A stretch of DNA of 7,067 nt from contig DMCI01000092.1 of assembly GCA_003445835.1 (NCBI GenBank), positions 7,378-14,444 on the forward strand, written 5' to 3'. The translations under genes and the position numbers were made by a program. The notes under the pieces are model-generated. The model had not been told where the DNA came from and made no database searches. It worked only from the letters and a program-made list of their open reading frames with translations. Position 1 is the stretch's first letter, and every line of letters begins with the position of its first letter. This document shows, one piece after another, positions 1-5,382 of this stretch. This DNA is from Clostridiales bacterium. Its GTDB lineage: Bacteria; Bacillota; Clostridia; Christensenellales; CAG-1252.

Positions 1-485
1 TAAGCCGTAGACCCCGTCGGTGTGCAAACGATAACGCCGTCTGCGCGATAGCGATCCAACGAACAGCTGTTGGTTTTGATATCAATATCCATCAAATTGA
101 TCGTATCAGACCTGCCGATAACGACTTCGTTCAAAGCGTAGTACTTTTTGCCGAGGCACTCGACTTCCAAAAAACAACGCTTGTCCAACTCGTAATTTTT
201 TTTAACCAGTTCGTCAATATACTCGCCGGCAGCCTTACCGGACTCCGCCAAAAAGCCCATTTTGCCAAAATTGACGCCAAGCACGGGCACGGCGACGCGA
301 GCGCTGCGAACAAACTTTAAGATCGTACCGTCACCGCCGAAAACGACCGCAAAATCCGTCCCGTCCGCAATCACCCCGTCAAAGAGATAATACTCAAAGG
401 AACGAGCCTTGAGCTCTTCGATAAAACTCTTTGCGAATTCCTGCGCAAGAGGCTTGGTATTGTTGACGACCAAACAGAACTTCAT
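1..485 (-). CDS. nadK: NAD kinase, N-terminal 161 residues (runs off the window)
   Basis: ATP- or polyphosphate-dependent NAD+ kinase that makes NADP+ in the cytoplasm. My translation from the ATG at 485 starts MKFCLVVNNTKP, typical of the family. It then shows the nucleotide-binding GGDGT motif at residues 50-54, GVNFGKMGFLAE at about 70-81 (family GVNxGxLGFL), ALNEVVIGR at about 117-125, and RADGVIVCTPTGSTA at the window edge, where the next partial codon (TA-) fits the expected Tyr. Family members are about 270-290 residues, so roughly the C-terminal 40% lies outside. The reading frame is intact. No Shine-Dalgarno sequence precedes the start; instead a promoter ends 6 bases before the ATG (see the promoter entry). 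nadK next to tlyA, with argR and recN beyond, is a common clostridial order. The identification is firm. Confidence 0.96.
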   Translation of the reverse strand, partial: MKFCLVVNNTKPLAQEFAKSFIEELKARSFEYYLFDGVIADGTDFAVVFGGDGTILKFVRSARVAVPVLGVNFGKMGFLAESGKAAGEYIDELVKKNYELDKRCFLEVECLGKKYYALNEVVIGRSDTINLMDIDIKTNSCSLDRYRADGVIVCTPTGSTA

Positions 486-491
486 AATGCA

Positions 492-520
492 ATTATAAAA
501 CAAATATTCATAAAATACAA
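492..520 (-). promoter_or_regulatory. Sigma-A-type promoter predicted to give a leaderless nadK mRNA
   Basis: On the minus strand a -35-like TTGTAT (515-520) is followed by a 17-base spacer and a perfect TATAAT (492-497). Counting from the -10 places the transcription start at about 485, the A of the nadK ATG. The 74-base tlyA-nadK gap is very AT-rich and contains no GGAGG-like element and no clear terminator hairpin. The boxes are visible directly; leaderless transcription is inferred from spacing. The AT-rich context raises the chance of a fortuitous match, and nadK may also be expressed by readthrough from tlyA. Confidence 0.6.
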
Positions 521-559
521 CAAAATTATGCAAGAAAAATGGAAATTATTATATTTTTA

Positions 560-1282
560 TCAATCACGGTCTTTTGCAAACAAAACCGTTCTTTCCACGT
601 TTTTTCCGGGAAGAACTTCGGGCACCGGGCACTCCGAGATCATCTTAAACCCTGCGTCTTCGGCAGCGGATACCACGGCTGAAAACGCTTTTTCCATCGC
701 CTTTTTGTCACGAACGACACCGCTTTTGGGCAAAGCCTTTCGCCCAACTTCAAATTGCGGCTTAAACAAGGTCAAAAGCCGTCCGCCCGACTTTAAGATC
801 GGATAAAAACAGCCAAACAATCCGCACAGCGAAATAAAACTCAGATCGACGGATACAAAGTCAAAACTTTCTTTCTCAAAGATCTCTCCGATCGATTTTG
901 CGTTCACGCCGTCGTAGATCTTGACGCGTGGATCGTTCAACAGTTCTTTCGGAAAAGCAATGGTCAGATCGACTGCGGACACCTCCTTCGCGCCCATCTT
1001 GAGCATACAATCGGTAAAACCGCCGTTGGCGGCGCCGACGTCCAAGCAAACCTTACCCGTGAGGTCGATTTTGAAACGTTCAATGGCGTTTTCGATCTTC
1101 AAACCGCCCAAAGAGGCGTATCTTAACGTATCGGAAAGGACGATCTCCGCCAGCGGATCGACTTCCGCAGCCGGTTTTCGAACGGTGACGCCGTTCACTT
1201 TTGCCCCGCCCGTTTTTACGACGTTTTGCGCTCTCGTGCGGGAAACGCCGAATTTTTCGGAGATCAGGAGGTCAAGCCTCAT
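560..1282 (-). CDS. tlyA: TlyA-family rRNA 2'-O-methyltransferase (S4 + FtsJ-like), hemolysin A family
   Basis: A protein of 240 residues with an N-terminal S4 RNA-binding domain (about 1-60, starting MRLDLLISEKFGVSR) and a Rossmann-fold FtsJ-like methyltransferase domain. The SAM motif CLDVGAANGGFTD is at about 79-91, then AVDL at 103-106, SVDLSFISL at about 144-152 and FKPQFEVGR at 173-181. Characterised TlyA enzymes 2'-O-methylate rRNA cytidines; the exact target here is unknown. The start is set at the ATG at 1282, because it begins the S4 domain and has GGAGG 9 bases upstream. The frame is open upstream to 1438, but only inside dxs. The gene overlaps the dxs end by 11 bases. The stretch after AVD (LTIAFPKEL) differs from the GYGQL-like sequence I expect in TlyA, so it is a diverged member. 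Confidence 0.93.
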   Translation of the reverse strand: MRLDLLISEKFGVSRTRAQNVVKTGGAKVNGVTVRKPAAEVDPLAEIVLSDTLRYASLGGLKIENAIERFKIDLTGKVCLDVGAANGGFTDCMLKMGAKEVSAVDLTIAFPKELLNDPRVKIYDGVNAKSIGEIFEKESFDFVSVDLSFISLCGLFGCFYPILKSGGRLLTLFKPQFEVGRKALPKSGVVRDKKAMEKAFSAVVSAAEDAGFKMISECPVPEVLPGKNVERTVLFAKDRD

Positions 1283-2978
1283 GGATGATAGCCTCCGCGA
1301 TCGTATCCGCATCGATGCCGTAGTGTTTACGAAGCACAGACGGCTTTCCGAAGGTAACGTACCCGTTTGGCAAGGTAAATGCGCGTACTTTGTAGCCCAT
1401 CGCCGCCAAATGTTCTGAAAGCGAGCCTGCATACACAACGTCTTCCAAAACGTACAAGGGGGCGCCTTGCAATGCGTTCAACGCCGCGCGATCTACGGGA
1501 AGGATAAAGCGCGCGTTTAATACGCCGAAGCTCTTTTCCTTTTCACGCAGTATTTCCGCGACTTTCATCGCAACTTCGATCATCACCGCGCCGTGCGCCA
1601 CCAAATAGCCGTCCTTGCCGGCAACGAGCGTTTTCCAATGCGGCAGATCGTCATCCGTCGGCACGTTCAAAGCCATACCGCTTTTGGGGTAGCGGAGGAC
1701 TTTGACACCCTTTTCCCGTCGCGACCAAGCAAGCATAGTTTTGAGTTCGTCGTAAGTTGCGGGAGAAGCGATCTTGATCTCGGGGATCGAAGAAAGGAAA
1801 CTGAGATCATAGATCCCTTGGTGCGATTCCCCGTCTTCACCCACGATGCCCGAGCGATCCAACATCACCGTCACGTTCAAATTATCAAGCGCAACGTCGT
1901 AAAGAAGCTGATCGTACGCCCGTTGCAGGAAAGTTGAATACATTGCAACGTAAGGTTTGTAGCCCGCGCGCGCAAGAGAAGCCGCCACGGTCAACGCAGT
2001 ACTCTCCGCAATGCCGACGTCGATAAAACTCTCGGGATATTTTTGGATAAAACGACTGAGCCCCGTCCCGATCGCCATTGCAGCGGCAATAGCGACGATC
2101 TTGTCGTCTTTTTCACGCAATTTGATCAATTCCTCTCCGAAGACGGCGCCAAACCCTTCTCCGCTACGCTCCCCTCTGGGAGAAACACCGTGCAATTTCA
2201 AGGGATTGTTCTCGGCAAGAGCGTAGCCTTTCCCCTTGTTGGTCACTGTGTGCACGACAACGGATCTTTGGGAATTTTTAGCAAGAGTAAAAGCGTTTAC
2301 GAGCGCGGGAAGATCGTGACCGTTCACCGGACCGATATAATCCAATTCGTACATCGCAAACGGACTTTCGTCGCCCTGCTTGATCTTTTCGACGTACTTT
2401 TCGCCGCGCAAACGCGCAAGATACTCGGGAATGCTGCCCACTCCGGAAGATATTGAATAGGTGTTGTCGTTGATAACGACAATCTGTTTGCCGCAAGAGG
2501 ATACGAGGTTCAAGCCTTCGGCAGTCTCCCCATTGACCATCACGCCGTCGCCGACGACGGAAACGACTTGATAATCCGCCTTGGAAAGCGCGCGAGCCAT
2601 ACAATACCCGCACCCCGCAGAAACCGCGTTGCCCGCGTGGCCACCGGTGAAATGATCGTATTTGCTTTCGGAAGGAAGAGGAAACCCGCTGATACCGCGG
2701 AAAGTACGCAAGCTATCGAAGGCGTCGTTGCGCCCCGTAAGTATCTTGTAAGCGTAAGCCTGGTGCCCGACGTCAAAGACGATCTTGTCTTTTTCCGGAT
2801 CAAAGACGTGAAGAAGCGCGACGATCAATTCAACCGCGCCGAGTGATGCGCCGATATGCCCGCCGTTTTGAAGGGTGACTTCAATGATCCGCTGCCGGAC
2901 TTCCTCCGAAAGCTCGTTAAGAGCGTCTAAGGAAAGCTTCTTTACGTCAGCGGGAAGATTTAGTTTTTTCAGAAGCAT
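1272..2978 (-). CDS. dxs: 1-deoxy-D-xylulose-5-phosphate synthase (divergent)
   Basis: Thiamine-diphosphate enzyme joining pyruvate and glyceraldehyde 3-phosphate to DXP, the first step of the MEP isoprenoid pathway. It has 568 residues, against about 620 usually. Visible motifs: active-site His in GGHIGASLG (H41) and DVGHQAY (H72); the ThDP/Mg site GDG (143-145) to NDN (170-172); AMYSTFLQRAYDQ (345-357); LDRSGIVGEDGESHQG (373-388, with R375, D382, H386); RYP (R429); and a C-terminal transketolase domain. Two normally conserved motifs are changed: AEQHA/AEEHA reads AESTA (324-328, catalytic-type Glu325 kept), and GHSSTS reads GHAGNA. The ATG at 2978 has GGGAG 7 bases upstream and matches the family N-terminus. 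It overlaps oapA by 32 bases and tlyA by 11. It supplies precursors used by ispA upstream. DXS is by far the best call; altered kinetics cannot be judged. Confidence 0.95.
   Translation of the reverse strand: MLLKKLNLPADVKKLSLDALNELSEEVRQRIIEVTLQNGGHIGASLGAVELIVALLHVFDPEKDKIVFDVGHQAYAYKILTGRNDAFDSLRTFRGISGFPLPSESKYDHFTGGHAGNAVSAGCGYCMARALSKADYQVVSVVGDGVMVNGETAEGLNLVSSCGKQIVVINDNTYSISSGVGSIPEYLARLRGEKYVEKIKQGDESPFAMYELDYIGPVNGHDLPALVNAFTLAKNSQRSVVVHTVTNKGKGYALAENNPLKLHGVSPRGERSGEGFGAVFGEELIKLREKDDKIVAIAAAMAIGTGLSRFIQKYPESFIDVGIAESTALTVAASLARAGYKPYVAMYSTFLQRAYDQLLYDVALDNLNVTVMLDRSGIVGEDGESHQGIYDLSFLSSIPEIKIASPATYDELKTMLAWSRREKGVKVLRYPKSGMALNVPTDDDLPHWKTLVAGKDGYLVAHGAVMIEVAMKVAEILREKEKSFGVLNARFILPVDRAALNALQGAPLYVLEDVVYAGSLSEHLAAMGYKVRAFTLPNGYVTFGKPSVLRKHYGIDADTIAEAIIHEA
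1292..1296 (-). promoter_or_regulatory. Ribosome-binding site that fixes the tlyA start
   Basis: GGAGG on the minus strand, 9 bases before the ATG at 1282 and inside the last codons of dxs. It supports the 240-residue start over the longer open frame that begins at 1438. Confidence 0.75.
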
Positions 2979-3591
2979 TCCTTTTCTCCCTTTTGTTTTC
3001 CTTGATAAAAATCGATAAAAACCGCGCCGTAAACATCACCATATCTTTGGAGTTGCGAATCGCAACGGTCTTTGCAAATGCCTTGCCGCCTACCGTGATC
3101 GCAGCGATCAAAGCGCTGGCGATGATCGAGATCCAAAGTTGCCACGCCACCGCGTTTGCGTATGCGACGATGCGCAAAACGATCGCAGCCGAGCATGCGC
3201 CCGACACGACGCCGCAAATGTCGCCGATCACGTCGCAACAAATACTGCTGACCTTCTCGGAATTTTGCACGAGTTTAATGGCAATACGGCTGCCGGGGAT
3301 CCGCTTGGACGCCATTGCAGTCAAAGGTTTGATATCGCAATTGGTAGCGGCGACGCCGATCCCGTCGAAAATGATGCTGATAAGCACCAAAAGAATGCAG
3401 ATCAAAAGTGCAACGACAAGGTTGCTCTTACTGGAAACGATCTCGGTGAAAAAACTAAAAAAAGCCGACAATGCGAGGGTGATGATCGTCACCTTGAGCG
3501 GCCATAAATTGCGTTTTTGTCCTTTTCGCTTGGAATGATCTTTTTGTTGCGGTTCTTCTTGCGCAACGGGATCTTTGTTTTCCTCGTCCAC
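2947..3591 (-). CDS. oapA: OLE RNA-associated membrane protein OapA
   Basis: An integral membrane protein of 214 residues. It has a charged N-terminus (1-30), hydrophobic segments at about 33-52, 57-82, 119-142 and 150-172, and a Lys/Arg-rich tail (197-214). Between segments 2 and 3 it reads FDGIGVAATNCDIKPLTAMA (75-94), then CCDVIGDICGVVSGA (118-132) with a DxxxD pair (D120, D124). OapA proteins encoded just downstream of OLE RNA have this size, topology and DxxxD motif; they bind OLE RNA and bring it to the membrane. The start is a GTG at 3591 with AAAGGAG 10 bases upstream. The gene follows the OLE RNA directly and overlaps dxs by 32 bases. The segment 2-3 region also resembles DUF21 of CNNM/CorC Mg2+ transport proteins by eye. 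The name rests on context plus recalled family features, not on a search. Confidence 0.88.
   Translation of the reverse strand: MDEENKDPVAQEEPQQKDHSKRKGQKRNLWPLKVTIITLALSAFFSFFTEIVSSKSNLVVALLICILLVLISIIFDGIGVAATNCDIKPLTAMASKRIPGSRIAIKLVQNSEKVSSICCDVIGDICGVVSGACSAAIVLRIVAYANAVAWQLWISIIASALIAAITVGGKAFAKTVAIRNSKDMVMFTARFLSIFIKENKREKRNASEKTKSSR
2986..2990 (-). promoter_or_regulatory. Ribosome-binding site of dxs inside oapA
   Basis: GGGAG on the minus strand, 7 bases upstream of the dxs ATG at 2978 and within the C-terminal codons of oapA. It confirms that the 32-base overlap between the two genes is real rather than a start-site error. Confidence 0.65.
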
Positions 3592-3601
3592 TTTTAAAAT
3601 G

Positions 3602-3608
3602 CTCCTTT
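3602..3608 (-). promoter_or_regulatory. Ribosome-binding site of oapA, adjacent to the OLE 3' end
   Basis: AAAGGAG on the minus strand, 10 bases before the GTG at 3591. It supports the non-ATG start. Only two bases separate it from the last paired base of the OLE closing helix (3611), so RNA folding or processing could affect access to it. Confidence 0.8.
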
Positions 3609-3610
3609 AT

Positions 3611-4175
3611 CGGTGGTAGCAATGCAAGTAAACCTTGCGCCATAGGTCCAGTAGGATTTCCCCATGCGAAACGCGCCGTCGCCGAACGCGCAGTTTCCTT
3701 TTGATCCGCACGGCGGGGGTCTCCCCACACGCAACTGAATCACCACTAAGGTCGCACTATAATCCTTACATTGCTAATACAGTCTAGAAGATTTCCTTAA
3801 CAGACCACACACGACTTATCCTCTTTTGCAATTTAAGTTTCATGGGCAATCACCGGTTTGCGCCTGCCGGCGCAAACGGTGTGGTTCCCAATCCGCCTAT
3901 CTCACTCAAGGCAGGCTACGCTGCACACAGCTTGATACCGCATTACAGGTTTAATCCTGCACAGTGCCCAGTAATCGACCACCATTGCAGGTCTCCACGA
4001 AAGGTGGGTCGGCTTCCGTATGCCGTTACGAAACGCCCACGATTCTTAACTCCCAGCATCGACCCGAATTTGGGCAAAACGAGCCAACACAAGAAACTTC
4101 ATCGATGTGCCCTACGGCGTTATTTTAACCACGCCCTCATACGTATGTGTTCTGACTAGAATACTGCACCACCGT
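3611..4175 (-). ncRNA. ole: OLE RNA (Ornate, Large, Extremophilic), about 565 nt
   Basis: A large structured non-coding RNA forming a membrane-associated ribonucleoprotein with OapA; in Halalkalibacterium halodurans its loss affects growth with alcohols, in cold and under Mg2+ stress. About 600 bases without a convincing protein gene lie between ispA and oapA-dxs, the textbook OLE position. The 5' end follows a promoter. The ends pair: CGGTGGTG (4174-4167) with UACCACCG (3618-3611), eight pairs including one G-U. Internal helices include GGCGU/ACGCC (4135-4131/4120-4116), GGGUCG/CGACCC (4065-4060/4011-4006), CGUU/AACG (4035-4024), a 13-bp hairpin (3881-3851), and GUCU/AGAC around AAG/CUU near 3780-3808. 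No terminator separates it from oapA, so it is probably co-transcribed with or processed from a longer RNA. About 565 nt is slightly short of the roughly 600-640 nt I recall for OLE. The family call is from synteny and architecture; a covariance search was not possible. Confidence 0.9.
3851..3881 (-). other. Strong 13-bp hairpin within OLE RNA
   Basis: CACCG (3881-3877) and TTTGCGCC (3876-3869) pair with GGCGCAAA (3864-3857) and CGGTG (3855-3851), leaving a GGCA tetraloop and one bulged C at 3856. Flanking UGGG (3890-3887) and CCCA (3846-3843) can extend it across an internal loop. It is the most stable local hairpin in the RNA and has no U-tract after it, so it is structural rather than a terminator. 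Confidence 0.8.
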
Positions 4176-4181
4176 ACAATT

Positions 4182-4210
4182 ATATTAGCATAACTTTTAA
4201 TAAATTACAA
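4182..4210 (-). promoter_or_regulatory. Probable promoter of OLE RNA (extended -10)
   Basis: On the minus strand TTGTAA (4205-4210) is followed by a 17-base spacer and TAATAT (4182-4187), preceded by the TGn of an extended -10 (4188-4190). An overlapping TATAAT sits at 4179-4184 with a 20-base spacer. The predicted transcription start is about 4175, one base before the RNA's closing helix. That match between promoter and helix edge is independent support for the 5' end. Processing from an ispA readthrough transcript remains possible. Confidence 0.65.
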
Positions 4211-4216
4211 GAGAAT

Positions 4217-4240
4217 TGCTCTTTGATGGGTCAAAGAGCA
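4217..4240 (-). terminator. Hairpin after ispA, possible weak terminator
   Basis: A perfect 10-bp inverted repeat (TGCTCTTTGA / TCAAAGAGCA) with a 4-base loop starts 10 bases after the ispA stop codon. On the minus strand it is followed by AATTCTCTTG, which is only moderately T-rich. Termination may therefore be partial, or the hairpin may mark a processing or stability site at the 3' end of the folD-xseA-xseB-ispA mRNA. It abuts the -35 box of the OLE promoter. Confidence 0.55.
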
Positions 4241-4250
4241 TCTTAAAAGC

Positions 4251-5168
4251 CTATTCTTGCTTGGGCGGTTCGTTTAAGTCACTGTTTGTCTTGCTCTCTT
4301 CACTTTTGGGGAAAGTTAACAGATAATTGATCAAAGCCACGAGATTTTCGCTGTTTTTAAGGTCTTTGACGGTATCGACGGCAACGTCTCGGTTCAGCTC
4401 CACAAACTCTTTTGCCGCTTCTGGCGAAATGGTGGCAAGCATCGTCAAACAGGGCTTCTTTTCCTTTTCGTCAACGCCCTTTTGATCCTGCGTAAGGTCG
4501 TCAAGGTCGTCCTTCAACTGGAAGGCGACGCCAAGGTAATTGCCGCATTTCAAAAGCGCGGTGATCTCCTCCTCATTCAAGGACGAAGCAAAGGCACCCG
4601 CGCCGAGAGCAGCTTGGAACAAAGCGCCCGTCTTGCCGGAATACATATTGATAAAGTCCTCGCGCTTAAACTGCTTTTTGACTTCCTCGTCGATGTCGTA
4701 GCTTTGTCCGCCAAGCATCCCCATATAGCCCGCGCGCACCATAATGCAACTGATCGCAGTGATGTAACCGCCGACGTTTTTTGCCTTGACGGCGTTTGCA
4801 AGCATATACTCGTATGCGTAGTTTAAAAGCGCGTCGCCGGCAAGTACGCCCATCGCCTCGCCGTAAACGGCGTGCGTGGACTTTCTGCCACGACGATAAT
4901 CGTCGTCGTCCATACACGGAAGATCGTCGTGCACCAAGGAGTAACTGTGAACGAGTTCCACCCCCATCATCAAGGGGAATATGTCGTCGTAAGTGAGCCC
5001 GCCCATTTCCGCCGCAAGAAGCACCAAAAACGGACGAAGGCGCTTGCCGCCTCCGAGGACTGCGTACTTCATTGCGGAAACAAGCGCCCCACCGCGAAGG
5101 GCGTTCATCTCCCGTTCAAGATCGGCGTTGAATTTTTCGGCAAACTTCTTCAGTACGTCCTCAATCAT
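4251..5168 (-). CDS. ispA: Polyprenyl (farnesyl/geranyl) diphosphate synthase
   Basis: Trans-prenyltransferase condensing isopentenyl diphosphate with allylic diphosphates, probably to farnesyl diphosphate. It has 305 residues. GGGKRLRP is at 39-46, the first Asp-rich motif DDLPCMDDDDYRRG at 81-94 (the DDxxxxD form of bacterial FPP synthases), GGQSYDID at 153-160, SGKTGALF at 177-184, and the second Asp-rich motif as DDLDD at 220-224. The start ATG overlaps the xseB stop by 8 bases, with GAGG 9 bases upstream. The last 20 or so residues (after YLLTFPKSEE) form a polar, charged tail where homologues usually end in a short basic stretch. The exact chain length of the product cannot be read with certainty. 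It is pathway-linked to dxs across the OLE-oapA insertion. Confidence 0.95.
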   Translation of the reverse strand: MIEDVLKKFAEKFNADLEREMNALRGGALVSAMKYAVLGGGKRLRPFLVLLAAEMGGLTYDDIFPLMMGVELVHSYSLVHDDLPCMDDDDYRRGRKSTHAVYGEAMGVLAGDALLNYAYEYMLANAVKAKNVGGYITAISCIMVRAGYMGMLGGQSYDIDEEVKKQFKREDFINMYSGKTGALFQAALGAGAFASSLNEEEITALLKCGNYLGVAFQLKDDLDDLTQDQKGVDEKEKKPCLTMLATISPEAAKEFVELNRDVAVDTVKDLKNSENLVALINYLLTFPKSEESKTNSDLNEPPKQE

Positions 5169-5382
5169 CGTCTTCTACCTCAAACGCAGTATCCGCAAGC
5201 TTCCCGAGTTCGTCGGTCAAAAGGGTGATCTTACCTTTGGACTCCTTCAACGTTGCGATCGCCTGCTTTGCAAGGTCAAGTCCTTTGCCGTAAACGGCGA
5301 TACTCTCTTCCAAAGGAAGAGTTGCCTTTTCGAGAGAAGCGGAGATCTCCGCAAGTTCATTCAAAATTTCTTCAAAGGTCAT
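5161..5382 (-). CDS. xseB: Exodeoxyribonuclease VII small subunit
   Basis: A 73-residue helical subunit that binds XseA to form exonuclease VII, a cytoplasmic single-strand DNase degrading from both ends to oligonucleotides. [18 protein letters not shown], then LPLEESIAVYGKGLDLAKQA, fits the family coiled-coil pattern, with an acidic C-terminus (EVEDDD). The length is normal for the family. It overlaps xseA by four bases (ATGA) and ispA by eight; AAAGGAG (5391-5397) lies 8 bases before the start. These overlaps suggest translational coupling, which would help balance subunit supply. Confidence 0.95.
   Translation of the reverse strand: MTFEEILNELAEISASLEKATLPLEESIAVYGKGLDLAKQAIATLKESKGKITLLTDELGKLADTAFEVEDDD

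Noticed and set aside
1283..1438. N-terminal extension of tlyA by 52 codons
   Set aside because: The extension lies wholly inside dxs, does not resemble any TlyA N-terminus, and a good GGAGG serves the start at 1282.
2993..3538. A long plus-strand open frame (181 codons) opposite oapA
   Set aside because: It is a shadow of the oapA reading frame: no ribosome-binding site, no recognisable domain, and opposite a gene with strong context support.
3455..3730. A 91-codon minus-strand frame spanning the OLE 3' end and oapA start
   Set aside because: It overlaps oapA out of frame and the RNA's 3' region, has no family resemblance, and oapA has the better start signal.
3720..3780. TATAAT-like sequence on the plus strand near 3759
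   Set aside because: There is no fitting -35 box and no plus-strand gene downstream; it falls within the minus-strand RNA.
3842..4159. A 105-codon open frame on the plus strand opposite the OLE RNA
   Set aside because: It has no ribosome-binding site, the composition is unlike a protein (many Pro, His and Arg in antisense of structured RNA), and it is exactly antisense to the structured RNA.
3611..4175. RNase P RNA, tmRNA, SRP RNA or a large riboswitch as the identity of the non-coding region
   Set aside because: I found no GAGGAAAGUCC-like RNase P core or tmRNA acceptor ends with CCA. The downstream oapA and the ispA/dxs context point to OLE instead.
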